Assembly (NCBI GenBank): GCA_963627135.1
Contig: CAVFZY010000007.1
Coordinates: forward strand, 1-64,000
DNA length: 64,000 nt
Origin: CAG-103 sp963627135
GTDB lineage: Bacteria; Bacillota; Clostridia; Oscillospirales; Oscillospiraceae
Direction of reading: 5' to 3'
Position numbers and translations under genes: made by a program. Every line of letters begins with the position of its first letter. Position 1 is the first letter of the stretch. The notes below the pieces were generated by a model. It saw only the letters and a list, made by a program, of their open reading frames with translations, made no database searches and was not told where the DNA came from. Of this stretch, positions 16,495 through 24,907 are shown in pieces.

Positions 16495-16523
16495 TTGCTT
16501 TTGCGCGATCCGGCTGGTATAAT
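16495..16523 (+). promoter_or_regulatory. Promoter of the dockerin/ECF operon
   Basis: TTGCTT (16495-16500), 17 bp, TATAAT (16518-16523). The leader to the ATG at 16594 is about 65 nt and holds a CGCGCGCATCG direct repeat. I found no cobalamin riboswitch box in it. Confidence 0.75.
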
Positions 16524-16593
16524 GTTGCGTGATTTCGGAAAATTCGGCGCGCGCATCGACCGCGCGCATCGTGACCCCTTCAGGAGGCAGATC

Positions 16594-18069
16594 ATGAAAA
16601 CGAACAAACGGTTTCTGGCGCTGTGCCTGGCGCTGCTGCTCGCGTGTGCGGTGCTGCCGGCGCCGGCGGTGCAGGGCGCGGATGTGCAGCCGGTGCTCTC
16701 GGCCGCACTGGCGCAGCAGGCGGCGGCCGTCCCGTCGCCGGGCTACGGCGATGAGTGGACGGTGCTGGGCCTTGCCCGCGGCGGATATTTCGCCGTGGAC
16801 AGCGACTATTTTGCGCACTACTATGCAGACGTCTCATCCAAGGCGCCGGAGCTCACGGCGGCGTCCGGGCGCGACGGTGCGCTCAACGCCTACAAATCCA
16901 CGGACAATTCGCGCGTCATCCTCGCGCTGTCCGCCATTGGGCGCGACGCGACGCAGGTCGGTGGCTGCGACCTTACCGCGCCGTATGCAGACTTCGCCTG
17001 GGTGCGCAATCAGGGCATCAACGGCCCGGTGTTTGCGCTGCTCGCGCTCGACAGCCGCAATTATCTGTCCGGCAGCGCGGTGCGCCGCCAGTGCGTGGAC
17101 GCCATTCTGGCGGCGGAACTCTCCGGCGGCGGCTGGGCCATGAGCGGCGCGGCGGCCGACCCGGACGTGACGGCCATGGTGCTGCAGGCGCTGGCGGCTT
17201 ACCGCGGGGAGACGGCTGTCGCGGCGGCCGTGTCGCGCGGCATCGACACACTCTCGGCCATGCAAAACGGCGACGGCGGCTTCACCTCGTGGGGCTCCGC
17301 CAACGCAGAAAGCGTTGCGCAGGTCATCGTCGCCTGCACGGCGCTGGGCATCGACCCGGATACGGACAGCCGCTTCGTCAAGGACGGCGGCTCGGCGGTC
17401 GATGCGCTGCTGACGTTTTATGATCCGTCCTCGGCCGCGTTCCGCCACAAGGCTTCCGGTGGCACGGACAGTCTCGCCACGGAGCAGGCGGTGTATGCGC
17501 TCGTGGCCGTCTCGCGGTTCCGGCGCGGGCAGAGCGGCCTCTATCAGGAGACAGACACGCCCGCGGTCGAGACGCCCGCCGAGCCGGACGAACCGGTCGC
17601 GCGCGTGCTCTGCACGGCGGACGGCAGCGGCCTCATCCCGGCCGGATACCGCACGGTCGCCGTGTGCCTGCCGGACGTGACGGCGGACAGCACGGTCACG
17701 TTTTCCGACGGGACGCAGCTGCTCTACAGCCCCGTATTGTCCGAGCGCAGCGACACGCCGACATGGGTCTGGCTCTTTGCGCCGGACGTGACGGATGATG
17801 CGCTCAATGACACGGCAAACTACACCGTGACGGACGGAAAAGGCCCGGTGCTGACCGTCGGCGATGTGAATGCCGACGGCGTCATCAACGCGCAGGATGC
17901 AATCAATATCCGCACGGCCTGCGCAGACAGCAAAGCCCCGGCGGCAGAGCTGCTGCTGACGATGGATGTGAACCTCGACGGCCGCGTCGACGCGCAGGAT
18001 GTGCGCGCGCTGGCTGACAGCTTTGTGCACAACACGGCGCTGCCCACGGCGCAGGAGGACGGACAATGA
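16594..18069 (+). CDS. Secreted alpha/alpha-barrel (transcobalamin/prenyltransferase-like) protein with dockerin
   Basis: A 491-residue secreted protein: signal peptide (1-29, cut after VQGA), then an alpha/alpha-toroid region (about 85-330) built of repeats such as INGPVFALLALDSRNY, GGWAMSGAAADPDVTAMVLQAL and MQNGDGGFTSWGSANAESVA, as in prenyltransferase/squalene-cyclase repeats and the alpha domain of transcobalamin. A beta-rich spacer (about 335-420) follows. The end (about 425-480) is a type I dockerin with two calcium loops, DVNADGVINAQD and DVNLDGRVDAQD. CAGGAGG precedes the ATG. First gene of a six-gene operon with an ECF transporter. Inference: a surface vitamin (corrinoid) capture subunit docked on the next protein. 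Confidence 0.8.
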   Translation: MKTNKRFLALCLALLLACAVLPAPAVQGADVQPVLSAALAQQAAAVPSPGYGDEWTVLGLARGGYFAVDSDYFAHYYADVSSKAPELTAASGRDGALNAYKSTDNSRVILALSAIGRDATQVGGCDLTAPYADFAWVRNQGINGPVFALLALDSRNYLSGSAVRRQCVDAILAAELSGGGWAMSGAAADPDVTAMVLQALAAYRGETAVAAAVSRGIDTLSAMQNGDGGFTSWGSANAESVAQVIVACTALGIDPDTDSRFVKDGGSAVDALLTFYDPSSAAFRHKASGGTDSLATEQAVYALVAVSRFRRGQSGLYQETDTPAVETPAEPDEPVARVLCTADGSGLIPAGYRTVAVCLPDVTADSTVTFSDGTQLLYSPVLSERSDTPTWVWLFAPDVTDDALNDTANYTVTDGKGPVLTVGDVNADGVINAQDAINIRTACADSKAPAAELLLTMDVNLDGRVDAQDVRALADSFVHNTALPTAQEDGQ

Positions 18070-18623
18070 AGACTTTCCGGACGAAAAAGAACCTTGCCAT
18101 CGTGCTTGCCGTGCTGCTGGTCGTGGTCGTCGTGGTGCTGTGCATCGCTCTGCGGCAAAAGAGCGTCGCGAACGTCGACCCCACGCTCACACTCACGTGC
18201 CAGAGCGCGGACGCGGACGGCACGTGCACGGTCGACGTTGTGCTCTCCGGCCTGCCGGACGGCGCGCACTACGAGGCGGCGAGCCTCGCCGTGGCCTTTG
18301 ACCCGACGCAGATCACGTTCCTCGGCACGTCGGACGGGGACATCCCGCTCGTGATGGGCAGTCTCCCGGAGTGGGAGAGTGATTCCGAGCGTGCCAATGA
18401 GACCGGCAGCGCGCGCGCCCTGTGCCTGCCGGAGGCGGGCGGCACGCTTGCCACGTCGACGGGCAGCGTGCTCGTGCGGCTGCGCTTTCAGCTCGCCGAC
18501 GGCGTGACGGAGGCGGGGCTGACGGTGTCGGACGCCGTGCTGGCCGCCGCGGACGAGACCGAGAGCCTTGCCACGACCACGGCCACGCTCACGGTCGTAA
18601 ACGGGACGGTGCAGCATGGCTGA
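18066..18623 (+). CDS. Membrane-anchored cohesin-like protein
   Basis: A 185-residue protein with an N-terminal signal anchor (LAIVLAVLLVVVVVVLCIAL, residues 10-29) and a single beta-rich extracellular domain. The domain has cohesin-like features: TCTVDVVLSGLPDG, SLAVAFDPTQITFLGTS, and the later SVLVRLRFQLADGVTEAGLTV. Cohesins bind dockerins with high affinity in cellulosomes. The preceding gene, overlapping by 4 bp (ATGA), ends in a dockerin, so this is probably its membrane receptor. Assignment as cohesin rests on pattern and context, not on a profile search. Confidence 0.6.
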   Translation: MKTFRTKKNLAIVLAVLLVVVVVVLCIALRQKSVANVDPTLTLTCQSADADGTCTVDVVLSGLPDGAHYEAASLAVAFDPTQITFLGTSDGDIPLVMGSLPEWESDSERANETGSARALCLPEAGGTLATSTGSVLVRLRFQLADGVTEAGLTVSDAVLAAADETESLATTTATLTVVNGTVQHG

Positions 18624-19116
18624 GCGGCGCGCGCTCAGTCTGCTGCTGTGCCTGCTGCTTTTGCTGTGCACGGCCTGCGGCGGGCAGACGCAGGAGGATG
18701 CCGGCACCCTGCACTGCACGGTAACGATCGAGTGCAGCACGGTGCTGGAGCACACGGACGATCTGAAGCCCGGCAAGGCGGACATCGTCCCGCCTGACGG
18801 CGTGCTCCTGCCGGAGACGACGGTCGCCTTTTCGGAGGGAGACACGGTGTTCGACGTGCTGCAGCGGGTCTGCCGCGCGCATGGGATCCACATGGAGTCG
18901 ACCTGGACGCCTGCGTACAACAGCGCCTATATCGAGGGCATCGGCAACCTCTACGAATTTGACTGCGGTGAGCTCTCCGGCTGGATGTACAGCGTCAACG
19001 GCGTCTGGCCGGACTACGGCTGCAGCGGCTATACACTGCACGACGGCGACACCGTCGTCTGGAGCTATACCTGCGACCTCGGGCGCGACGTTGGCGCCCA
19101 GCAAGGAGAACCATGA
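18616..19116 (+). CDS. DUF4430 lipoprotein (transcobalamin beta-domain-like)
   Basis: A 166-residue lipoprotein (lipobox CTAC, mature from Cys19). It carries a DUF4430-type fold: VTIECSTVLEHTD, SEGDTVFDVLQRVCRAHGI, AYIEGIGNLYEFDCGELSGW, MYSVNGVWPDYGCSGY and LHDGDTVVWSYT. DUF4430 corresponds to the C-terminal beta domain of intrinsic factor and transcobalamin, which closes over cobalamin. The gene overlaps the preceding one by 8 bp and the EcfT gene by 4 bp. Inference: the second half of a split corrinoid-binding protein feeding the ECF transporter. Confidence 0.8.
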   Translation: MAERRALSLLLCLLLLLCTACGGQTQEDAGTLHCTVTIECSTVLEHTDDLKPGKADIVPPDGVLLPETTVAFSEGDTVFDVLQRVCRAHGIHMESTWTPAYNSAYIEGIGNLYEFDCGELSGWMYSVNGVWPDYGCSGYTLHDGDTVVWSYTCDLGRDVGAQQGEP

Positions 19117-20003
19117 ACGATTCCTTCTCGGCGCTGCACCCGGCGCTGACCTTTTGCTATTTTGCGGCCGTGCTGCTGCTGACGATGCTCGTGCTGCACC
19201 CGGTGTTTCTGGCACTGAGCCTGCTGGGCGCGCTGGGCTACTGTGCGGTGCTGCGCGGCTGGCGCAGCCTGGGGCGGACGCTCGGCTGGCTCGTGCCGTT
19301 TCTGGTGCTGATGGCGGCGCTCAACGCGCTGCTGAACCACGCCGGCGTGACGATGCTGTTCTACCTGCCGAACGGCAACCCCGTCACGCGCGAGGCGCTG
19401 TGCTACGGCGCGGCCGCGGCGGCGATGTTCGCGGCCGTGATCCTGTGGTTCCAGTGCTGCAACGTTGTCATGACGGCGGAGAAATATCTGTACGTGTTCG
19501 GCAGCGCGCTGCCGGGCATGTCGCTGCTGCTGAGCATGGCGCTGCGGTTCGTACCGAAGTTTTCCGCGCACATCCGCGCCGTGCGCGCGGCGCAGGCGTC
19601 GCTCGGCTGCGGCACGCGCGAGGGCAGCGCGTGGCAGCGGCTGCGTAACGGCGCGCGTATTTTGTCCGTCACCGTCTCGTGGGCGCTCGAGAGCGGCATC
19701 ACGGCGGCGGACTCCATGAAGAGCCGGGGCTACGGTGCCGGCAGAAGAACGTATTTCGGCAATTACCGCTTCACCCGGCGCGACGGCGTGCTCAGCGCCG
19801 TGCTTGCGCTTGCGCTTGCGGGCGTGTGTGTAGGCGTCGGCAGCGGCGCGCTGTATGTGCGCTATTACCCGTCGATCTGCATCGGCGGCGACGGCGTATT
19901 CGGCGCGGTGTGCATGGCGTGCTTTGCGCTGCTGTGCTTTCTGCCGCTGCTGCTCGATGGAAAGGAGGTGCTGACATGGCGTCGTTTGCGCTCAAACATC
20001 TGA
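19113..20003 (+). CDS. ecfT: ECF transporter transmembrane protein (EcfT)
   Basis: A 296-residue CbiQ/EcfT family protein with several membrane helices and the coupling helix region ending SMKSRGYGAGRRTYF, which carries the S-R-G form of the ATPase-contacting motif. EcfT links the two ATPases to the substrate-specific subunit. Starts by an ATGA overlap with the DUF4430 gene; its end overlaps the ATPase gene by 28 bp. Confidence 0.9.
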   Translation: MNDSFSALHPALTFCYFAAVLLLTMLVLHPVFLALSLLGALGYCAVLRGWRSLGRTLGWLVPFLVLMAALNALLNHAGVTMLFYLPNGNPVTREALCYGAAAAAMFAAVILWFQCCNVVMTAEKYLYVFGSALPGMSLLLSMALRFVPKFSAHIRAVRAAQASLGCGTREGSAWQRLRNGARILSVTVSWALESGITAADSMKSRGYGAGRRTYFGNYRFTRRDGVLSAVLALALAGVCVGVGSGALYVRYYPSICIGGDGVFGAVCMACFALLCFLPLLLDGKEVLTWRRLRSNI

Positions 20004-21586
20004 CGTTTACCTATCCGGGCCAGACGCGCCCGGCGCTCAATGACCTCACGCTCACCATTCCGGAGGGGGCGGTCACCGTCCTCTGCGGCGAGAGCGGCAG
20101 CGGAAAATCGACGCTCCTGCGTCAGCTCAAGACCTGCCTCACGCCGCACGGCACGGTCAGCGGCACGGTGTGCCTTGGGGATGCGCTCTTGCAGGACATC
20201 CCGTTTGCCGAACAGGCGCGGCGCATCGGCTTCGTGCTCCAGCACCCGGATGACCAGATCGTGACGGACAAGGTGTTCCACGAGCTGGCGTTCGGGCTTG
20301 AGAGCCTTGGGTGCGATGAAAAAACCATGCGTCTGCGCGTCGCCGAGATGGCGAGCTACTTCGGTATTGCCGACTGGTTTAAGCGCGACGTGGCCACGCT
20401 CTCCGGCGGCCAGAAGCAGATGCTCAATCTTGCGTCCGTCGTGGTCATGCGGCCGGACGTGCTCATTCTGGACGAGCCGACGAGCCAGCTCGACCCCATC
20501 GCGGCGAGCACCTTCCTGCACACGCTGCGCAAGCTCAACGAGGAACTGGGGCTGACGATCCTGCTGTCCGAACAGCGGCTGGAGGAGGCCGTGCCGCTGG
20601 CCGACCACCTTGTCGTGCTCGAGCAGGGGCGGCTGCTGGCAGCCGGTGCGCCGCAGGAGGCGGCGGCCGCAGTGCGCGGCCATGCGATCTTTTCCGCCAT
20701 GCCCACAGCGGCACGCATTGCCGCCGCACTCGGTGAGACGGAGCGCCTGCCGCTCACCGTGCGCGCGGGTCGGGCGTATCTGGGGCGCTTTTCTCCGCGC
20801 CCGATGCCGGACGCGTCACCCGCGCCCGTGGCCACGCCCCCGGTGCTGACCGTGCGCGACGGCTGGTTTCGCTATGCGCAGGGCGGTGCGGATGTGCTGC
20901 GCAATTTCTCGCTCATGCTGCGCCCGGGCGAGCTCTACGCGCTCACCGGCAGCAACGGCAGCGGCAAGACAACGGCGCTTGGCGTGCTCTCCGGGCGGCT
21001 GCGGCTCTACCGCGGCAGCGTGTACCTCGACGGGAAGCGGCAGCGCGCGCTCCAGCCCCTGCGCGACGGCATCGCCGCCGTGCCGCAGGACCCGCGCACG
21101 ATCTTTGCGGCCGACACGGTGCGCGCCGATCTCGCGTCGCTCGGCAAGGACGCCACGCTGGTGGACACGGTCGTGCGGCAGATGGCGCTTGCGCCGCTGC
21201 TCGACGGACACCCCTTTGACCTCTCCGGCGGCGAGCAGCAGCGCGCCGCACTGGCAAAGGTGCTGCTCATGCAGCCGCGCGTGCTGCTGCTCGACGAGCC
21301 GACCAAGGGCATGGACGGCGCGTTCAAGGCAGCGTTCGGCGCACTTTTGCGCGCGCTCTGCGCGCAGGGGGCGGCCGTGTGCATCGTGAGCCACGATGTG
21401 GAATTCTGCGCGCAGTATGCCGACCGCTGCGGCCTGCTCTTTCGCGGCGAGGTCGTGACGGAAAACACCGCGCGTGCGTTTTTCTCCGGCAATTATTTTT
21501 ACACCACGGCGGCCGCGCGCATCGCGCGCACCGCTGCGCCCGGCGCGGTGCTGTGCGGGGAGGTCGTGCAATGTCTCACCGACTGA
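19976..21586 (+). CDS. ECF transporter ATPase, two ABC domains fused
   Basis: A 536-residue protein with two complete ABC ATPase domains in tandem. Domain 1: Walker A CGESGSGKSTLLRQ, signature TLSGGQKQML, Walker B VLILDEPTSQLD. Domain 2: Walker A TGSNGSGKTTALG, signature DLSGGEQQRAALAK, Walker B VLLLDEPTKGMD. In most Firmicutes ECF systems EcfA1 and EcfA2 are separate proteins; here they are one chain. AAAGGAGG precedes the ATG at 19976. It overlaps the ecfT gene at its start and the S-component gene at its end. Confidence 0.93.
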   Translation: MASFALKHLTFTYPGQTRPALNDLTLTIPEGAVTVLCGESGSGKSTLLRQLKTCLTPHGTVSGTVCLGDALLQDIPFAEQARRIGFVLQHPDDQIVTDKVFHELAFGLESLGCDEKTMRLRVAEMASYFGIADWFKRDVATLSGGQKQMLNLASVVVMRPDVLILDEPTSQLDPIAASTFLHTLRKLNEELGLTILLSEQRLEEAVPLADHLVVLEQGRLLAAGAPQEAAAAVRGHAIFSAMPTAARIAAALGETERLPLTVRAGRAYLGRFSPRPMPDASPAPVATPPVLTVRDGWFRYAQGGADVLRNFSLMLRPGELYALTGSNGSGKTTALGVLSGRLRLYRGSVYLDGKRQRALQPLRDGIAAVPQDPRTIFAADTVRADLASLGKDATLVDTVVRQMALAPLLDGHPFDLSGGEQQRAALAKVLLMQPRVLLLDEPTKGMDGAFKAAFGALLRALCAQGAAVCIVSHDVEFCAQYADRCGLLFRGEVVTENTARAFFSGNYFYTTAAARIARTAAPGAVLCGEVVQCLTD

Positions 21587-22272
21587 CGCGGCGCACCTGG
21601 GCCGCACTCGGCATCCTGCTTGTGGCGATCCCGGCGCTGATGGCGGTGTTCGTGTGCGTGTGGGACGAGCGGAAGTACTACCTCACGTCGCTGCTACTCG
21701 TGGGGCTGATGTTTGTGCCGTTTGTGCTGCGGTTTGAAGGCCGCAGGCCGCAGGCGCGCGAGCTCGTGCTGCTCGCGACGATGACGGCGCTGGCCGTGGC
21801 CGGGCGCGCGGCGTTTTACTGGCTGCCGCAGTGCAAGCCCGTGTGCGCGATCGTGATCCTCACGGCCGTAGCCTTCACGCCGGAGGCGGGCTTCGTCACC
21901 GGCGCGGCGGCGGGCCTGATATCAAACTTTTTCTTCGGTCAGGGGCCGTGGACGCCGTGGCAGATGCTCGGCTTCGGGCTCGTGGGCTTTCTCGGCGGCG
22001 TGCTGTTTGCCGGGCGGAAGGTGCGGCTCGTGCCGCTGCTGCTCTACGGCTTTTTCTCGGTGCTCATCGTCTACGGCGTGCTGCTCGACACGGCAAGTAT
22101 GCTCATGTACAACGCCGTGCCCTCGTGGCAGCTGTGGCTGGCGACCTGCGCGTCGGGGCTTGTGTTTAACCTCATCCACGCGGGCAGCACGGCCGTGTTT
22201 CTGCTTCTGCTGTATAAGCCCTTGCTCACCAAGCTCGCGCGTGTGAAGGAAAAGTACGGTCTTCTGGAATGA
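21571..22272 (+). CDS. ECF transporter S component, CbrT-like (cobalamin)
   Basis: A 233-residue integral membrane protein with about six helices. The segments RRPQARELVLLATMTALAVA, GRAAFYWLPQCKPVCAIVIL and SNFFFGQGPWTPWQMLGFGL closely resemble, from memory, the CbrT group of S components, a member of which imports vitamin B12 in Lactobacillus. It lacks the sequence features I would expect for riboflavin, biotin or thiamin S components. It completes a dedicated ECF module with the two upstream genes. Cobalamin or another corrinoid is therefore the likely substrate; certainty is moderate. Confidence 0.75.
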   Translation: MSHRLTRRTWAALGILLVAIPALMAVFVCVWDERKYYLTSLLLVGLMFVPFVLRFEGRRPQARELVLLATMTALAVAGRAAFYWLPQCKPVCAIVILTAVAFTPEAGFVTGAAAGLISNFFFGQGPWTPWQMLGFGLVGFLGGVLFAGRKVRLVPLLLYGFFSVLIVYGVLLDTASMLMYNAVPSWQLWLATCASGLVFNLIHAGSTAVFLLLLYKPLLTKLARVKEKYGLLE

Positions 22273-22309
22273 AAAAATCTCCGCATCCGATCGGATGCGG
22301 AGATTTTTT
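22272..22309 (+). terminator. Terminator of the dockerin/ECF operon
   Basis: AAAAAATCTCCGCATCC and GGATGCGGAGATTTTTT form a perfect 17-bp stem around GATC. It begins at the stop codon of the S component. Being symmetric, it can also stop the converging MBL gene. Confidence 0.93.
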
Positions 22310-22319
22310 GGTATGCATT

Positions 22320-23198
22320 TCATGCCTGCTGCCAGAGCAGGTGGTTATCGGCAAAGACGGCGCGGAGTTTGCCATTGTCTTTCAGCCACGCGAGGTAGGA
22401 GCGCACCGTGCTGCCGACGAGCACATACTGCTCGAAGTTCATCACGAGGTCGAAGCGCCGGAACAGCTGCTGCAAGACCGCCTCGAACGTCTGCGGAGCG
22501 CGGCAGAGCTCCGTGATGATGTCCGCGATCTCGCGCACCTTGTCGATGTTGTACTGCGCAAGCGGGGCGATGTCCTCCGTGGCCGCAGCGTGCGCGGGCA
22601 CGAAGGCACGGGCAGAGAGCGTCTTGACCATTTCGAGCGTGCTCAGGTAGGCTGCAACGTCGTAAAGGAAGCCGATCTGGTACTTTTCGAGCGTCTCCCG
22701 GCTCGACAGGCAGTCGGCCAGATACACCACGTCGTCCGGCGTGCGAAAACCCACCATGTCGAAGAAATGCCCTGGCAGCCGCAGCAGTTCGAACCCCTCC
22801 GGCAGGCACGCCGGGGTCAGCTCCTGTGCGTCGCTGGGCTTGGCCATGAGGAACTTGTGCTGCAGCTCCTTCGGCGGGTAGCCGCCGTAGAGAAACGACG
22901 GCTCGAGCACCGGGTGGCGCGTGAAGTCGCACTCGATGCCGGGGGCATAGATCTTGCAGCCGGTCTGGTTTTGCAGGTACTGGTTGCCGCCGATATGGTC
23001 GGCGTTGGAGTGCGTGTTGTAGATGGCGGTCAGGCGCCAGCCGTTGGCGTCGAGGATCTGGCGCACCTTGCGCCCGGCCTCCTTGTCGTTGCCGCTGTCG
23101 ATGAGGCAGACGTCGGTGTCGTTCAGGCGCACGAGGCCGATCTTGGCCGGGCTCTGGATATAGTAGCTGTTTCCGGCCACCTGGGTCAGTTCATACAT
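22320..23198 (-). CDS. MBL-fold metallo-hydrolase
   Basis: A 292-residue metallo-beta-lactamase-fold protein. The metal motif appears as YNTHSNADHIGG (HxxxDH form), with a later GHFFDM histidine and VVYLADCLSS aspartate. The C-terminal third (EIADIITELCRAPQTFEAVL) is helical and resembles the winged-helix tail of some MBL hydrolases. Substrate unknown. The first metal motif has Ser where HxHxDH has its second His, so one metal site may be altered. It lies 17 bp downstream of the M3 peptidase gene. Confidence 0.85.
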   Translation of the reverse strand: MYELTQVAGNSYYIQSPAKIGLVRLNDTDVCLIDSGNDKEAGRKVRQILDANGWRLTAIYNTHSNADHIGGNQYLQNQTGCKIYAPGIECDFTRHPVLEPSFLYGGYPPKELQHKFLMAKPSDAQELTPACLPEGFELLRLPGHFFDMVGFRTPDDVVYLADCLSSRETLEKYQIGFLYDVAAYLSTLEMVKTLSARAFVPAHAAATEDIAPLAQYNIDKVREIADIITELCRAPQTFEAVLQQLFRRFDLVMNFEQYVLVGSTVRSYLAWLKDNGKLRAVFADNHLLWQQA

Positions 23199-23215
23199 GG
23201 TGCTTTCCTCCTTTA

Positions 23216-24907
23216 TCAGACAGTGTGTTTGCGGATGAGCGGCTCCACTTGGGCTGCCAGCTGTGCGAGCGCGCCCGGCTCGAACGGGGAGCGGAAGCCG
23301 GCCTCGGCCAGCAGATCCGTCCAGAACTTTTCGCCGCCTTGCTGCGACAGGTGCAGGTAGCGGGCGAACGCGTCGTCATAATCGTCCTGCGACGCGAGCA
23401 GGAACTGGAATGCCGCCGTCTGCGCCAGACAGTAGTCGATGTAGTAAAACGGCGTCTCGTAGATGTGCATCTGGTACTGCCAGCGGGTGCCGCGCTCGAG
23501 ATACGGGATGCCGCGCTGGTCGATATACGGGCGGTATTTTGCCTCCAGCTTCAGCCAGACGGCGTTGCGCTCGGCCGGGGTGAGGTCGGGCTCGGCGTAG
23601 ACACGGTGCTGGAATTCGTCCACCATCGTGCCGTAGGGCAGGAAGCTGAGCGCATCGAGCGCGTGCTGGAAGCGGTAGCGCTCCGCGTCGCCCGCCTTCG
23701 GGAAGAAGGCGTCGAGATACGGCCAGGCGAAAAACTCCATGCTCATCGAGTGCGTTTCGGCGGTCTCCATGCCGCCGCAGCCGAGCTCCAGCGCGAAGCG
23801 GTTGTCCGCGATCAGGTAGGCGTTGAGCGCATGGCCGGCCTCGTGCGTCACGACGTCTACGTCGCCGGACGTGCCGTTGAAGTTTGCGAGGATGAACGGC
23901 TGCCGGAACTTCGGAAACTCCGTGCAGTACCCGCCGCCCCACTTGTTCGGGCGAGACTCGACGTCGAAGGCCTCGTTTTCGCACATCATGCGGAAAAATG
24001 CGCCCGGCACGTCGCCCATGGCGTCGTACATTTTCTGCGCCGCGGCGAAGAGCTCGTCTTTGCCGCAGGGCGTCGGGTCGCCGCCGGGGGTGAAAAATTC
24101 GTTGTCGTAGAGCCGGAACGTGTCGATGCCGAGACGCTTCGCGTTTTCCAGCCGTAGCCGGGACACGACCGGCACGATGTCGCGCACGATGTTCTCGCGG
24201 AAGGTCTGCACGGCCTGCGCGTCGTAGCACATGCGCTCCATGCGGCAGTAGCCGAGCTCGATGAAATTTTGATAGCCCATCTTTTTGGCCATCCGGTCGC
24301 GCACGTGCACGAGCCGGTCAAAAATATCATCCAGCTGCGCGCTGTGCGCTTCCAGCGTCGTGCCGAGCGCCTCGTAGCATTCCCTGCGCGTGGCGCGGTC
24401 GGCGCTGCGGGCGTATTTCATCAGCATCGGCCGCGGCAGTTGCTCGCCCCGGAAGGGGAAGAGTATGCCCGCCATGAGCTGGGCGTATTCGCTCACGATC
24501 CTGTTCTCCTCGACCATATCGTCGATGATCTCCGGTGACATGCTCCTCCGCTGCAGCTCCATGCTGCGCAGCAGGATCGGCGAGAGCGCCGTCTCGAGTT
24601 CTTCCCGGAACGGACTGTCGAGCACGGCGGAGGTGTACTGCAGCGCGAGATTTTCGACCTCCGGGCCGATCTCGTCATAGTAGTCCTTCTCGGCCAGATA
24701 AAACGGGTCCACGGTGTTGATCGTGTACCGCATGTACGACAGCGACTGCGCCGTGGCGTACTCCGTCGTGAGCGAGAGATATTCCGCCCGCACGGCGAGG
24801 ATCTCCTCGACGCTCTGCGCGGCGCGCACGCGCTCGATTACGCGCTGCAGCCCTTCGGTCATTTCCTCGCACGTCACGCGCCGGTAGGGGAGTTCGGATA
24901 CTTTCAT
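23216..24907 (-). CDS. M3 family oligoendopeptidase (PepF-like)
   Basis: A 563-residue zinc metallopeptidase of family M3. The catalytic HExxH is in VVTHEAGHALNAYL, with the third ligand region ETAETHSMSMEFFAWPY downstream; C-terminal substrate residues are in YQMHIYETPFYYIDYCLAQ. It degrades oligopeptides in the cytosol. The ATG at 24907, preceded by GGAAAGGAGCAAGC, overlaps the LysR-gene stop codon (ATGA), so the regulator and peptidase form one operon with the MBL gene behind. Confidence 0.92.
   Translation of the reverse strand: MKVSELPYRRVTCEEMTEGLQRVIERVRAAQSVEEILAVRAEYLSLTTEYATAQSLSYMRYTINTVDPFYLAEKDYYDEIGPEVENLALQYTSAVLDSPFREELETALSPILLRSMELQRRSMSPEIIDDMVEENRIVSEYAQLMAGILFPFRGEQLPRPMLMKYARSADRATRRECYEALGTTLEAHSAQLDDIFDRLVHVRDRMAKKMGYQNFIELGYCRMERMCYDAQAVQTFRENIVRDIVPVVSRLRLENAKRLGIDTFRLYDNEFFTPGGDPTPCGKDELFAAAQKMYDAMGDVPGAFFRMMCENEAFDVESRPNKWGGGYCTEFPKFRQPFILANFNGTSGDVDVVTHEAGHALNAYLIADNRFALELGCGGMETAETHSMSMEFFAWPYLDAFFPKAGDAERYRFQHALDALSFLPYGTMVDEFQHRVYAEPDLTPAERNAVWLKLEAKYRPYIDQRGIPYLERGTRWQYQMHIYETPFYYIDYCLAQTAAFQFLLASQDDYDDAFARYLHLSQQGGEKFWTDLLAEAGFRSPFEPGALAQLAAQVEPLIRKHTV

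Noticed and set aside
16395..16593. Possible B12 riboswitch upstream of the ECF operon
   Set aside because: No B12 box or conserved core could be found, and the mapped-looking promoter leaves too short a leader.
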